Of a stretch of DNA of 64,000 nt, positions 8,184 to 17,126 are shown in pieces. Every line of letters starts with the position of its first letter. Position 1 is the stretch's first letter. Source of the stretch: an uncultured Schaedlerella sp. (GTDB lineage: Bacteria > Bacillota > Clostridia > Lachnospirales > Lachnospiraceae); the NCBI GenBank assembly GCA_934435195.1, contig CAKSAJ010000005.1, positions 62,001 to 126,000 on the forward strand, in the 5' to 3' direction. The position numbers and the translations under genes were made by a program. The notes below the pieces were generated by a model. That model was given only the letters and a program-made list of their open reading frames with translations, had not been told where the DNA came from and did not search any database.

Positions 8184-10238
8184 TTATTCTGTATAATAGC
8201 CCGAAGTCCAGTCTGTAAAATCCGGTGTATATGTATCATCTATATATGCTCCATCCCAGTTACTGTAGGTATCTGTATATGATGCATCATAATCTGTATA
8301 ATCATAATCCGAATAATCCCATGTTTGCTCATCGCTATTTGTTGTATCTGATGAATCCTCTGTTTCCTGAGCTGCAGCAGGATCATATCCTTCTACTGTT
8401 GTGACATTTAAATATGGGAATGCCTGGGACATGATTTTTTTTGCCAGCCCAAGCACAAGTGAACTGTCATCCTGTGCTGCAGTATTTGGCTCATCAATCA
8501 CCACATACACTACCACTTCCGGATTATCCAGTGGGGCACATCCGATAAAGGATAATACATACTTTCCATTATTACGCGGAAGCTTCTCTGCAGTACCTGT
8601 CTTTGCCCCAATATCGTATCCTTCCACTGTTGCAGTTTTACCTGTACCATAATCCATAACAGCTTTCAAATACGTCTTTACCTGTTCTGACGTTTGCTCT
8701 GAAATAGTTTTTCGAAGCAAAACCGGATTCTTTGTTTCTATGACTTTTCCATTTTCATCCTGGATTTGTTTTACAATATGTGGCTCATAGTAATTACCGC
8801 CATTTACCAAAGATGAGAAGGCTGTTATCACCTGCGTCATTGTAACATTAAAACTCTGTCCAAATGAACTGGTCGCAAGATCCGTATCCCCCATTGTATC
8901 TTTGGTAAATAATAATCCTGCTGTCGAAGCTTCTCCCGGAAGATCGATCCCTGTATACTCCCCAAAGCCAAAAATGTGCTGATATCGAATAAAATCTTCC
9001 ACTCCTATCGATTCGGCAATTTCCATCAATGCTACGTTACATGAATTTGCTATAGCATCCGCAACTGTCTCTGTTCCATGTCCTGAAGTAAGATGGCATC
9101 GGATATCCCAGTCTCCTACATGCAGATATCCTCCACACACATAAGTTTCATCACCTTTGATTGCTCCTGTATCCAGACCTGTTGCCACTGTAAATGGTTT
9201 GATTGTTGAACCCGGTTCATATGCATCACTGACACAAAAATTACGCCATAATTCATTCATCGCCTCAAGCTGCTCATCTTCTGTTTTTGCATTCCAGTCT
9301 TCTGTCGAATAAATGGCAGACAAATCTCTCGGCTTATTTAAATCAAAATTAGGATATGAAGCCTCCGCAAGAATTTCTCCGGTATTTGGGTTCATGATCA
9401 TCACTGCTGTATTCTTGCTTCCAAGTTCATCTTCCCGTTCTTCACCGGTATGTTCTTCATTAAACTCTTTAATGCACTGCTCCACAATGCTCTGCAATGT
9501 TACATCAATCGTTGAAACAACCGTGTTTCCATTTTTTGCATCTTTTACAGTTCTTTCTAATGATGCATTATCAGAAAAATAGCCATACTCTCTTCCATTT
9601 AACCCATTTAAAACATCATTATATGCACTTTCAATTCCTAATGCTCCAACGTTATCTGCTGTAGCAAATCCAATCACATCACTTGCCAATGTAGCATATG
9701 GATAATTACGTTTATAATCATCCTCAAGCCAGATTCCTTTTACATTTGGATAGTTTTCTGTATCTTCCTCAATTGCCTTAAATTCCTGTGCTTTTTCATA
9801 AGTTACATTTTCTGCAAGTATCTGGTATCTGCTATCCGGGTTTTCAGAAATGATCTGGTCTACATCCGCTTCATTTATCCCAAAACAATCCGACAATACT
9901 TTCTTTGTAGGATTGATATATTCTTCTTTGGAAGTCATAACATAAACATCAAGTATTACATTATATACTCTCTCGCTTGTCGCAATCTTTGTTCCGTTTC
10001 GGTCAACAATATCTCCTCGTTTATATGGGATCACCCTGCTGTCATATGTCTGTTGATCCAGAACAATTTTTGTATATTTGCTTCCTTTGGAAGCATTGAT
10101 ATATGTAATTTTTGCTATAAGAACAACAAAAGCCAGTATAACTGCCATAAATAGCATTACCAGCTTCTTTTGCATTCTTTTTGGAAATTTTCTTGTTAAA
10201 AATTGATAATTGTTTTTTTTATTCTTTTTGACTGCCAT
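8184..10238 (-). CDS. Class B penicillin-binding protein (septal transpeptidase, PBP2/FtsI family)
   Basis: Membrane-anchored D,D-transpeptidase expected to pair with the cluster's FtsW. It has 684 residues: a basic head, one membrane helix (about 24-46), the dimerisation domain beginning YKRGDIVDRNG near 72 and the transpeptidase domain. All three active-site motifs are intact: STIK at about 344-347, SCN at about 399-401 and KTG at about 546-548. The last 70 or so residues form a low-complexity tail dominated by Asp, Tyr, Thr and Ser that is not part of the fold. The ATG follows the ftsL-like stop by nine bases, with AAGG upstream. It is followed by a strong hairpin with a T run. Confidence 0.9.
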   Translation of the reverse strand: MAVKKNKKNNYQFLTRKFPKRMQKKLVMLFMAVILAFVVLIAKITYINASKGSKYTKIVLDQQTYDSRVIPYKRGDIVDRNGTKIATSERVYNVILDVYVMTSKEEYINPTKKVLSDCFGINEADVDQIISENPDSRYQILAENVTYEKAQEFKAIEEDTENYPNVKGIWLEDDYKRNYPYATLASDVIGFATADNVGALGIESAYNDVLNGLNGREYGYFSDNASLERTVKDAKNGNTVVSTIDVTLQSIVEQCIKEFNEEHTGEEREDELGSKNTAVMIMNPNTGEILAEASYPNFDLNKPRDLSAIYSTEDWNAKTEDEQLEAMNELWRNFCVSDAYEPGSTIKPFTVATGLDTGAIKGDETYVCGGYLHVGDWDIRCHLTSGHGTETVADAIANSCNVALMEIAESIGVEDFIRYQHIFGFGEYTGIDLPGEASTAGLLFTKDTMGDTDLATSSFGQSFNVTMTQVITAFSSLVNGGNYYEPHIVKQIQDENGKVIETKNPVLLRKTISEQTSEQVKTYLKAVMDYGTGKTATVEGYDIGAKTGTAEKLPRNNGKYVLSFIGCAPLDNPEVVVYVVIDEPNTAAQDDSSLVLGLAKKIMSQAFPYLNVTTVEGYDPAAAQETEDSSDTTNSDEQTWDYSDYDYTDYDASYTDTYSNWDGAYIDDTYTPDFTDWTSGYYTE

Positions 10239-10247
10239 CTTCTTACC

Positions 10248-10811
10248 TTATTCTGACACATCTTTCGATTTTGCTAACACGCCATCTTTTGGTATATCAC
10301 TGTACTGCGTTACACTATCACTCTCCGGACCAGTATATTCCACCACGCTCCCCTGGGCTGCATATACCATTCCAAATTCGTTGATTGCTTTATCGCGAAC
10401 CTCTTCCAGATTCACAGCATCTTCTGCATTTCTGTAAGCTGTATCATTTTCTTCTGTCAGATTTGAAAGTTCTTCTTGTAATGCCGTAATATTTTCCGAA
10501 CGACTTACAACCTCTGCCTGCAACTGCAAAAACATAACACTGATACATACTGCAAAAATTGCTGCTCCTGTCAAAAAAACAGCATATACAGGACTTATGC
10601 TCTGTGCACGTTTCCGATTCTTACGCACCTGTCGGCTGGCTTTCACACTCTGCTTTTTCGGCTTTTGTATCTGCTTTGGCACTGCTTCCGGCTGCAAAGC
10701 TGCACTTCCATAGACATACATTCTTCTGTGCTGTCCGGCATAATATTCTGCTTTGTTATACGTCTTCATACGTCCTATATCTGCCATTGCTTTTTTGCCT
10801 TTCTCTTTCAC
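10248..10811 (-). CDS. FtsL-like septum protein
   Basis: Small bitopic protein in the ftsL position between rsmH and the PBP genes. It has 187 residues: a basic, Gln/Lys-rich cytoplasmic region (about 1-75), one membrane segment (about 76-97) and a leucine-zipper-like coiled coil (about 98-135, including a LQEELSNLTEEN stretch). A short tail ends in acidic residues. That layout matches FtsL/DivIC, whose sequence is otherwise poorly conserved. The GTG at 10811 has AGGAGGGG about ten bases upstream; an internal ATG nine codons in is the alternative. It likely bridges FtsQ/DivIB to the synthase. Confidence 0.78.
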   Translation of the reverse strand: MKEKGKKAMADIGRMKTYNKAEYYAGQHRRMYVYGSAALQPEAVPKQIQKPKKQSVKASRQVRKNRKRAQSISPVYAVFLTGAAIFAVCISVMFLQLQAEVVSRSENITALQEELSNLTEENDTAYRNAEDAVNLEEVRDKAINEFGMVYAAQGSVVEYTGPESDSVTQYSDIPKDGVLAKSKDVSE

Positions 10812-10862
10812 CAGGCTCTCCCCTCCTGATGAAATTCTATTTGATATACTCCCTTTATTTTG

Positions 10863-11798
10863 CTAACAGCGTTCAAAAATACGTAATTTTGCACTTTTAG
10901 AACGGCTGTTATACTCTAATTCTTCTTCACTTGGAAGAATCGGTTTCCTTGTAATGACCTTTCCTTTTGAAACATTTCCGCATACACATACCGGAAAATG
11001 CGATGGACATGTACAAGGATTTTCATTTTTTCGAAATGCACTTTTCACAATTCTGTCTTCCAAAGAATGAAATGTGATAATACATATTCTTCCACCAGGA
11101 TTAAGCATCTCGATCATGTCATCAAGCGATTCCCTTAAAACATCCAATTCTCTGTTCAATTCAATACGAATTGCCTGAAATGTTCTCTTCGATGGGTGTC
11201 CTGCTGTCTTTTGAAATTTCATTGGGATTGCATGACGAATAATCTCGTTGAGCTGTCCCGTTGTCTCAATTGGTGCCTTTTGACGCTCTATTACAATATG
11301 CTTTGCAATATTTTTCGCAAACTTGTCCTCTCCATAGTCACGAATCACCCGGAAAAGATCTGCTTCGCTATACGTATTCACGATTTCTCGTGCTGTCAGC
11401 TGCTGTCTTTGATCCATTCGCATATCTAACGGAGCATCTACTCGATAAGAAAATCCTCTTTCTGCAGTATCCAGTTGATATGACGATACTCCCAGATCGA
11501 TCACAATACCATCAACTTTATCTACACCAATTTCATGAAGCCGTGACTTCATCTCACAATAATTGCTTCTTATTATTGTAACTTTCTCCCCAAAGTCACG
11601 TAATCTTTCGCTGGCAGCTTCTATTGCTGCAGCATCTTGATCTATACCTATAAATCTCCCCTGTTCGTTCAGACGACTGCAGACTTCAAATGCATGTCCA
11701 CCTCCGCCTAACGTTCCGTCTACATAGATTCCGTCCGGTTTAATTGCCAGACCATCTACTGTTTCTTCAAGTAATACTGATTTGTGTTTAAATGCCAT
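10863..11798 (-). CDS. rsmH: 16S rRNA (cytosine1402-N4)-methyltransferase RsmH
   Basis: SAM-dependent methyltransferase (MraW) that modifies C1402 in the decoding region of 16S rRNA. The 311 residues start HKSVLLEETVDGL. The SAM-binding loop VDGTLGGGGHA follows near residue 30, and IDLGVSSYQLD and the ERGFSYR block are conserved. The C-terminal region has ITFHSLEDRIVK, then a four-cysteine cluster (CTCPSHFPVCVCG). The ATG at 11798 is chosen because GGAGGA precedes it by five bases; the ATG four codons earlier contains that ribosome site. Second gene of the dcw operon, 39 bases after mraZ. Confidence 0.95.
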   Translation of the reverse strand: MAFKHKSVLLEETVDGLAIKPDGIYVDGTLGGGGHAFEVCSRLNEQGRFIGIDQDAAAIEAASERLRDFGEKVTIIRSNYCEMKSRLHEIGVDKVDGIVIDLGVSSYQLDTAERGFSYRVDAPLDMRMDQRQQLTAREIVNTYSEADLFRVIRDYGEDKFAKNIAKHIVIERQKAPIETTGQLNEIIRHAIPMKFQKTAGHPSKRTFQAIRIELNRELDVLRESLDDMIEMLNPGGRICIITFHSLEDRIVKSAFRKNENPCTCPSHFPVCVCGNVSKGKVITRKPILPSEEELEYNSRSKSAKLRIFERC

Positions 11799-11837
11799 AT
11801 CTTCCTCCATCTTTTCGCATCCTATTATCAGCTCACA

Positions 11838-12275
11838 TTATATCCGGATTCCAATTGCTTCCATTCGTTCTGCAATTGCATCCAGATCTTCTTCGCTGAC
11901 CATACTGCGTTCTTCCCAAAGTCCTTTATCCCAGATTTCCACACGGTCTTGAACTCCCACAAGGACAACGTCCTTTTCAAGATGTGCTGCTTTTCTGAGT
12001 GACGGCGGTACTAAAACTCTCCCTTGTTTATCGAAACTGCCCTCTGAAGCACTTCCAAAGAAATATCTCTTGAATATTCTGGCATCCTTATTCATCCGTG
12101 GTAAGGTTTCCAGTTCTGCTACAAATTTGTTCCACTCATCTTGAGAGTACACAAATAAACAGCCTTCCAGTCCATTGCAGATTACAAAGCTATCGCCCAA
12201 ATCTTCACGTAACTTGGCTGGTATAATCAATCGGCCTTTTTCATCTATGCTGTGATTAAACTCTCCTAGTAACAT
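11838..12275 (-). CDS. mraZ: Transcriptional regulator MraZ
   Basis: DNA-binding regulator of the division/cell-wall cluster; the protein is a ring of double SpoVT-AbrB folds. The 145 residues match the usual length and show the duplicated domain: MLLGEFNHSIDEKGRL with IPAKLRE at the start, and a second copy with FDKQGRVLVPPSLR near residue 80. It is the first gene of the operon, directly downstream of an array of GTGG-type repeats spaced ten bases apart, the site class MraZ homologues bind. Autoregulation is therefore expected. The start ATG sits a few bases after an AAAGGAGT-like site. Confidence 0.95.
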   Translation of the reverse strand: MLLGEFNHSIDEKGRLIIPAKLREDLGDSFVICNGLEGCLFVYSQDEWNKFVAELETLPRMNKDARIFKRYFFGSASEGSFDKQGRVLVPPSLRKAAHLEKDVVLVGVQDRVEIWDKGLWEERSMVSEEDLDAIAERMEAIGIRI

Positions 12276-12304
12276 TCAGAACTCCTTTTTAGAATTTATG
12301 GGCT

Positions 12305-12378
12305 CCACTTTTCTCCCACTTTATTCCACAATTCACCACTTCCTACCACTTAGAACCATTGTAAACCACTTCCCACCC
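12305..12378 (-). promoter_or_regulatory. MraZ operator array in front of mraZ
   Basis: On the minus strand a GTGG core recurs with a ten-base period: plus-strand CCAC at 12316, 12326, 12336, 12346 and 12366, a CCAT at 12356, and flanking copies at 12305 and 12373. Many are preceded by AA. MraZ of E. coli and Mycoplasma binds short direct repeats with this spacing upstream of its own gene; the repeat itself is seen directly, the binding is inferred. Confidence 0.82.
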
Positions 12379-12386
12379 TTTTTCAA
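12358..12386 (-). promoter_or_regulatory. Promoter of the dcw operon
   Basis: TTGAAA and TACAAT are separated by exactly 17 bases on the minus strand, about 80 bases before mraZ. The spacer and -10 contain repeats of the MraZ array and the remaining copies lie just downstream, an arrangement suited to repression. Confidence 0.8.
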
Positions 12387-12454
12387 CCCCTTATTTTGTG
12401 AAAAAAATGAGAATCAAAAAATGTCTACCAGACCTTTTTGTTGTATACATGGAA

Positions 12455-12500
12455 ATAAAAAAAGAGACAGAAAAGATTTTTTCTTCTCTGTCTCTCTTTT
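12455..12500 (-). terminator. Terminator after the degV / small membrane protein pair
   Basis: Minus-strand AGAGACAG pairs with CTGTCTCT around an A/T-rich loop and is followed by seven T. It separates the upstream transcript from the dcw promoter. Confidence 0.85.
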
Positions 12501-12510
12501 ATTCCTTATC

Positions 12511-12747
12511 TTACTGAGAAATTGTTGATAAATAACTGTTAATCGCATCGTAATTAACTGAAGCAACTTCTCTTTCCTGCTTTGACTCATATGTATCATA
12601 TGCAGAATATCCTAACCATCCCACTAATGCCAAACCTGCCAGCGACAATACACATGTTCTTACAACACCCATAATTCTCTGTTTGCGGATATTCTTTTTT
12701 CTGTTTGCTTTTTCCTGTTTATATCGATCTACTTTCTCCTGACTCAT
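12511..12747 (-). CDS. Small single-pass membrane protein, function unknown
   Basis: The product has 78 residues: a highly basic N-terminal third (KQEKANRKKNIRKQR), one membrane helix at about 28-48 and a short acidic outside tail. The charge pattern predicts the N-terminus in the cytosol. A good AAGGAAGG ribosome site precedes the ATG and the gene begins 20 bases after degV, so the two are probably cotranscribed. I do not recognise a named family. Its position just upstream of the dcw promoter is suggestive but no evidence ties it to division. Confidence 0.72.
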   Translation of the reverse strand: MSQEKVDRYKQEKANRKKNIRKQRIMGVVRTCVLSLAGLALVGWLGYSAYDTYESKQEREVASVNYDAINSYLSTISQ

Positions 12748-12767
12748 ATAAACCTTCCTTTCATCTA

Positions 12768-13607
12768 TTAAATCACAACGATGATTCCACCATCATTTGC
12801 ATACATAGAACTTATTCCGGCTGTATCCACGATGATGCTCTTCTTCACTTCCATCTTCTCTAATAATATTTTTTCAAAATCTTTTGCTCTCTGTTCACAA
12901 TTACAATGTGCAATTGCCAGCACTTTTTCTCTTGCATTCTCAGTTTCCTGTTCAACATAATCTGCCATTTTAACTAATGCTTTCTTCATTCCACGAGCCT
13001 TTGCTTTCTGACAAATCGTACCTTCCGGTGTCGATCCCATAACCGGTTTTATATTCAATGCCCCTGCAACCAGTGATTTGATTCCTGTTAATCTTCCATT
13101 CTTGCGAAGTGTATCCAGATTCTCCAGTACAAAATAAGTATGCTGCCCTTCTATATAAGCTTCTACTGTATCGATTACTGTCTGAAAATCCATTCCGGCT
13201 TCTTCACACTCTTGAATCTTTAATGCGATCAATGTCTCACCAACGGATGCGGAACGAGAATTAAATACATAGATATCTTTTTCTCCATACTCTTCAAAAT
13301 ACAAATTCTTTCCTAACTGAGCACTGTTATAAGAACCACTGAGCTCTGCTGATAATGTAACTACATAAATATGATCTGCATCACAATTATACTTCGCCAG
13401 ATATTGTTCCGGTGAAGGACAAGAAGACTTTGGGCTTTCCGGACATTCCGCAACTTTCTTTAAAAAATCTGCCTGATCAAATGTCTCGTCATCTATAATA
13501 TGATATTCTCCCACCTGCATAGTCAATGCGGCTGATACGAACGTTCCGCTCTGTTTCATCTCCTCTGTCAGTTCTCCGCAACTGTCAACAATCACTCTAT
13601 AACTCAT
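12768..13607 (-). CDS. DegV family fatty-acid-binding protein
   Basis: DegV/FakB proteins hold a fatty acid in a deep pocket and, with the FakA kinase, present it for phosphorylation. The 279 residues open with YRVIVDSCGEL, the family's first strand and loop. A conserved SAELSGSYNSA segment near 95 binds the acyl carboxylate, and the second domain contains LRKNGRLTG. I start at the ATG at 13607, preceded by GGGAGGAACTACA; the frame is open to 13652 but without a ribosome site. No fakA is nearby. The exact lipid is not predictable. Confidence 0.88.
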   Translation of the reverse strand: MSYRVIVDSCGELTEEMKQSGTFVSAALTMQVGEYHIIDDETFDQADFLKKVAECPESPKSSCPSPEQYLAKYNCDADHIYVVTLSAELSGSYNSAQLGKNLYFEEYGEKDIYVFNSRSASVGETLIALKIQECEEAGMDFQTVIDTVEAYIEGQHTYFVLENLDTLRKNGRLTGIKSLVAGALNIKPVMGSTPEGTICQKAKARGMKKALVKMADYVEQETENAREKVLAIAHCNCEQRAKDFEKILLEKMEVKKSIIVDTAGISSMYANDGGIIVVI

Positions 13608-13736
13608 TGTAGTTCCTCCCAAATCACACTGTGTGTGATAAATTTCTATCATATGTAGTTTTTAATACTACATTATAATATATCATACTTTTATATTATT
13701 GAAAAGAGCTTTTTTACTTCATTTTTGAAACATTTC

Positions 13737-13880
13737 TGTTACTGTTCACTCCCGTGTCAATCACTACGCTGATTGGCACGGAGGATGCACGTTTTATCTT
13801 GAACGGCATCTCGCCCATCGCCAAAGGCGATTTAAAATGGCGAGATGCGTTGCTGGTCACAGGTACTGTGAACAGTAACA
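13737..13880. mobile_element. 144-bp MITE-like element with 13-bp terminal inverted repeats
   Basis: The ends are perfect 13-base inverted repeats (TGTTACTGTTCAC and GTGAACAGTAACA). The element is flanked on both sides by CATTTC (13731-13736 and 13881-13886), as expected for a target duplication. Inside are two further hairpins: CCGTGTCAATCA with TGATTGGCACGG (13751-13781), and GCATCTCGCC with GGCGAGATGC (13806-13848) enclosing CGCC/GGCG. It codes for nothing obvious and begins directly at the rodA stop codon. A structured RNA or terminator role is possible. Confidence 0.72.
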
Positions 13881-13886
13881 CATTTC

Positions 13887-15071
13887 TTATTGCTTCAATT
13901 TTATTTTGCGGGATATCCCAAGTGCAATCCCCATCTCCGTCATAAGAAACAACACAGACGTACCTCCATAACTGATAAATGGTAACGTAACTCCCGTTGT
14001 CGGCATCATATTTGTCACTACCGCAATATTTAAAATAACCTGGAGCGAAATATGCGCAAAGATTCCACCTGCAACTAATGAGCCATAGAGATCCGGTGCA
14101 TTTTTCGCAATAAACATCAGCCGATATAATAGCAGGCCGAACATTACAAGAACGACAATTACGCCGAATACTCCCAACTCCTCACATACAATTGTCAGAA
14201 TCATATCATTTTGTACTTCAGGGATTACCCCCAGCTTTTGCGTACTATTTCCAAGACCTTTTCCAAAAAATCCACCTGAGCCAATTGCATACAATCCCTG
14301 CATCACCTGAAATCCACCTTCATCTGCATGATTTTCCGGGTCAAGCCAAGTGATTATTCGCCGCAGACGGAAGTTTTCACTACTTGAAATATTTGCTGAA
14401 AGATATGAAAGTCCAACCACAACAACTATAGCTCCTGCAGCGATCAGCTTCAAAAATGGTTTTGTCTTAGGATGTGCAACAAAAATCAAAATTCCTGTAA
14501 TTCCCGCAACAATGATTGCTGTGCTTAGGTTATCTGTCAGAACCATAACACCACCGGCTGCAACTGCTCCGACTGCACAAACTCGTTCAAGCCCTTTCTT
14601 TGACTGAATCTTCGGACCCAGCCTGCAGATTTCATAAGGGATCAATAAAATTACCGCAATTTTGGCAATCTCTGATGGCTGTAATGTCATGTTGGCAGGA
14701 AGCTGAAGCCATCTTCTTGATCCATATGCTTCTACTCCAAGCGGTGTTTTTACCAGCAGCATCAAAAACAAGGAAATATAATAAATCTGCCAGGAAAAAG
14801 CGCCATACACATGATAGTCTAATTTTGATACAAACAACATAAACACAAAACTAACCGCACTTATAATTGCCTGCTTTGAAAAATAGAACATATCATTTCC
14901 AAAATCCGCATTTGCACTATACGCACTTGTACTGTAAAGCATCACCAGTCCAAAACACATTAGAAAAACCAGAATCATTAATAAATCATAGTCAAAATAT
15001 TGCGGATTCTGAACAAATAATTTAGACCATTGAAAGCTTTTCTTATTTGGTCTTACAGTTCCATTCTCCAT
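13887..15071 (-). CDS. Second SEDS protein, FtsW/RodA family
   Basis: Polytopic peptidoglycan polymerase of 394 residues with about ten membrane segments. It shares the family blocks with the dcw FtsW, including YGSRRWLQLP with LQPSEIAKIA in the central loop, QNDMILTIV and PFISYGGTSVLF near the end. It has a longer cytoplasmic N-terminus and extra loop sequence. It could serve elongation (RodA) or a second septal or sporulation role; the sequence does not decide. It starts 24 bases after asnB with GGGGATGTTGAT before the ATG, so it is probably read from the asnB promoter. A MITE-like element abuts its stop codon. Confidence 0.88.
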   Translation of the reverse strand: MENGTVRPNKKSFQWSKLFVQNPQYFDYDLLMILVFLMCFGLVMLYSTSAYSANADFGNDMFYFSKQAIISAVSFVFMLFVSKLDYHVYGAFSWQIYYISLFLMLLVKTPLGVEAYGSRRWLQLPANMTLQPSEIAKIAVILLIPYEICRLGPKIQSKKGLERVCAVGAVAAGGVMVLTDNLSTAIIVAGITGILIFVAHPKTKPFLKLIAAGAIVVVVGLSYLSANISSSENFRLRRIITWLDPENHADEGGFQVMQGLYAIGSGGFFGKGLGNSTQKLGVIPEVQNDMILTIVCEELGVFGVIVVLVMFGLLLYRLMFIAKNAPDLYGSLVAGGIFAHISLQVILNIAVVTNMMPTTGVTLPFISYGGTSVLFLMTEMGIALGISRKIKLKQ

Positions 15072-15095
15072 ATCAACATCCCCTGTTTATTCAAA

Positions 15096-16976
15096 TTATC
15101 TTGCTGCCATTTCCGGATGAACCGGTTTGCCATGTTCAAAATATCTGTCATACCATACAAGGAAAATATAAACTGTCCAGATTTTTCTGCTATTGTCTGT
15201 TTTTTCATTTTTATTTTTTCCATTCTTGTGGTCATCTAACATCTTGATCAGAAGTTCTGTATTAAAGAATTTATTTGCTGCCTCTGACTGAAACATCTCT
15301 TTTACCCGGTTGTAATACTTATCTTCTTTTAACCAGACACGTGTTGGAATCGGGAATCCCAGTTTCTTCTTTTCTGCAGTCTTACTGCGGATCACTTTTT
15401 CTGCTGCTCCTCGCAGTGCTACTTTTGTCTTTGGTGCACGTACTTTATAATCTAATGGCAATGTTTCTGCAAGTTCCAGTACTTTTTTATCCAAAAATGG
15501 AACACGGACCTCCAGAGAATTTGCCATTCCCATCTTATCACCTTTCATCAAAATATCATGAACCAGCCAAAGATGCATATCAACATACTGCATTTTTGTC
15601 ACCGGGTCTTTTCCCTGTACACGTTCATACAATGGTTTTGTCACTTTTTGAATCTGAGGTTCACATCCCTTCTTTAGAATTTTATTTGCTTCACGTTCCG
15701 TAAAAATATTCGTTGCATTTGCAAAATAACGCTCTTCCAAGGTTTTTCCGTGACGCATCAAAAAGCCTCTTCCCTTTGTTCCTCTAGGCAGGCAGTATTC
15801 TGCAAATTTGCCAAGTGCTCTTCGAATCGGCATTGGAATCTTGTTAAACCCTGTATGTTCCAATGGTTCACAATAAATATTATAACCTCCAAACAGCTCA
15901 TCTGAACCTTCTCCTGAAAGTACAACCTTTACTTTTTTTGAAGCTTCCTCACTTAAGAAATATAATGCAATTGCTGCCGGATCTGCTACCGGCTCGTCCA
16001 TATAATACTGAATATCAGATAATTTATCCCAATACTCTTCCGGACTGATTACTTTCGCATCGTTTTGCATATTAATACTTGCAGCAAATTCTTTTGCATC
16101 CTGGATCTCACTGTATTTTCCTTCATCAAAACCAACTGTAAATGTACGGTCAACCTGACCTAAATAGGTTAAATAGCTGGAGTCTACACCACTTGAAAGA
16201 TAGGAAGCAACTTCTACATCACTGATTTTATGCATCTCTACAGATTCTTTCATCACTGCTTCAATATCATCTACGATTTCTTCAAATGATTTTGTCGTAT
16301 CTCCTGTGAAATTTGGTTCAAAATAACGTGTAATCTCCATCTTTTCATTTTCATAAGTAAAGTAATGTCCCGGCTGTAAGCAGAAAACACCTTTAAAAAA
16401 TGTCTCATTTGTCGGAACAAACTGGAATGACAAGTAATTTCCAAGTGCATCTTCATTAAAAATCTTATCAAATTTTGGATGCTCCATAAAAGATTTAATT
16501 TCTGAACCAAACATCAATGTTCCATTCATTTGTGCATAATACATTGGTTTAATACCAAAAATGTCTCTTGCCCCAAATAGTTTTTTCGTTTTTGTATCCC
16601 AGATTACAAACGCATACATACCTCTCAGACGTTCTACCAGGCTTTCTCCCCATTCTTCATAGCCATGTATCAATGTCTCGGAATCTGTATTCGACACAAA
16701 TACATGTCCTGCTTCCACTAATTCTTTTCTCAGTTCCTGATAATTGTAGATTTCCCCATTAAATACAAGTACCTTACTTCTGTCTTCGTTATATAATGGC
16801 TGGTCGCCAACTTCAGAAAGGTCGATAATACTCAGACGTCGAAACCCCAGTGCCGCATCTTCATCCACATATTTTCCTTCGCTGTCCGGTCCTCTGTGAA
16901 TGATTGTATTCATCATATTTTCCAGAACCTCTTCACGATTTTCAACCTCTCCTACAAATCCTGCAAATCCACACAT
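15096..16976 (-). CDS. asnB: Asparagine synthase (glutamine-hydrolysing)
   Basis: Cytosolic enzyme making asparagine from aspartate, ATP and glutamine. The 626 residues have the N-terminal class II glutaminase domain, with Cys2 as nucleophile (MCGFAGF) and RGPDSEG near 32. The synthase domain follows, with the pyrophosphatase-loop motif SSGVDSSY near 260 and VLSGEGSDELFGGY near 355. The C-terminal part retains LEVRVPFLDK. An AAAGGAG ribosome site precedes the ATG and a consensus promoter lies about 80 bases upstream. AsnB-like enzymes can also amidate cell-wall precursors in some Firmicutes, and cotranscription with a SEDS gene leaves that open. Confidence 0.93.
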   Translation of the reverse strand: MCGFAGFVGEVENREEVLENMMNTIIHRGPDSEGKYVDEDAALGFRRLSIIDLSEVGDQPLYNEDRSKVLVFNGEIYNYQELRKELVEAGHVFVSNTDSETLIHGYEEWGESLVERLRGMYAFVIWDTKTKKLFGARDIFGIKPMYYAQMNGTLMFGSEIKSFMEHPKFDKIFNEDALGNYLSFQFVPTNETFFKGVFCLQPGHYFTYENEKMEITRYFEPNFTGDTTKSFEEIVDDIEAVMKESVEMHKISDVEVASYLSSGVDSSYLTYLGQVDRTFTVGFDEGKYSEIQDAKEFAASINMQNDAKVISPEEYWDKLSDIQYYMDEPVADPAAIALYFLSEEASKKVKVVLSGEGSDELFGGYNIYCEPLEHTGFNKIPMPIRRALGKFAEYCLPRGTKGRGFLMRHGKTLEERYFANATNIFTEREANKILKKGCEPQIQKVTKPLYERVQGKDPVTKMQYVDMHLWLVHDILMKGDKMGMANSLEVRVPFLDKKVLELAETLPLDYKVRAPKTKVALRGAAEKVIRSKTAEKKKLGFPIPTRVWLKEDKYYNRVKEMFQSEAANKFFNTELLIKMLDDHKNGKNKNEKTDNSRKIWTVYIFLVWYDRYFEHGKPVHPEMAAR

Positions 16977-17050
16977 ATAGTCTTTGTCTCCTTTTGTTGT
17001 ATCCTGTTTGCTCGTTGTTTCTTATTATTTTTACATATAATTCGTTCCTT

Positions 17051-17079
17051 ATTATAGCTTTTTTTCTATCTAAAAACAA
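17051..17079 (-). promoter_or_regulatory. Promoter of asnB
   Basis: TTGTTT and TATAAT are separated by 17 bases on the minus strand, with the -10 about 75 bases before the asnB start. Confidence 0.75.
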
Positions 17080-17126
17080 CTTTTTTCTTTTTATGTCCCT
17101 ATCTTCATTTCTTTTCACAAAACTTT

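Noticed and set aside
16977..17126. Regulatory RNA between cobK and asnB
   Set aside because: Beyond the asnB promoter and a short CTTTTC/GAAAAG pairing there is no stable fold or known motif.
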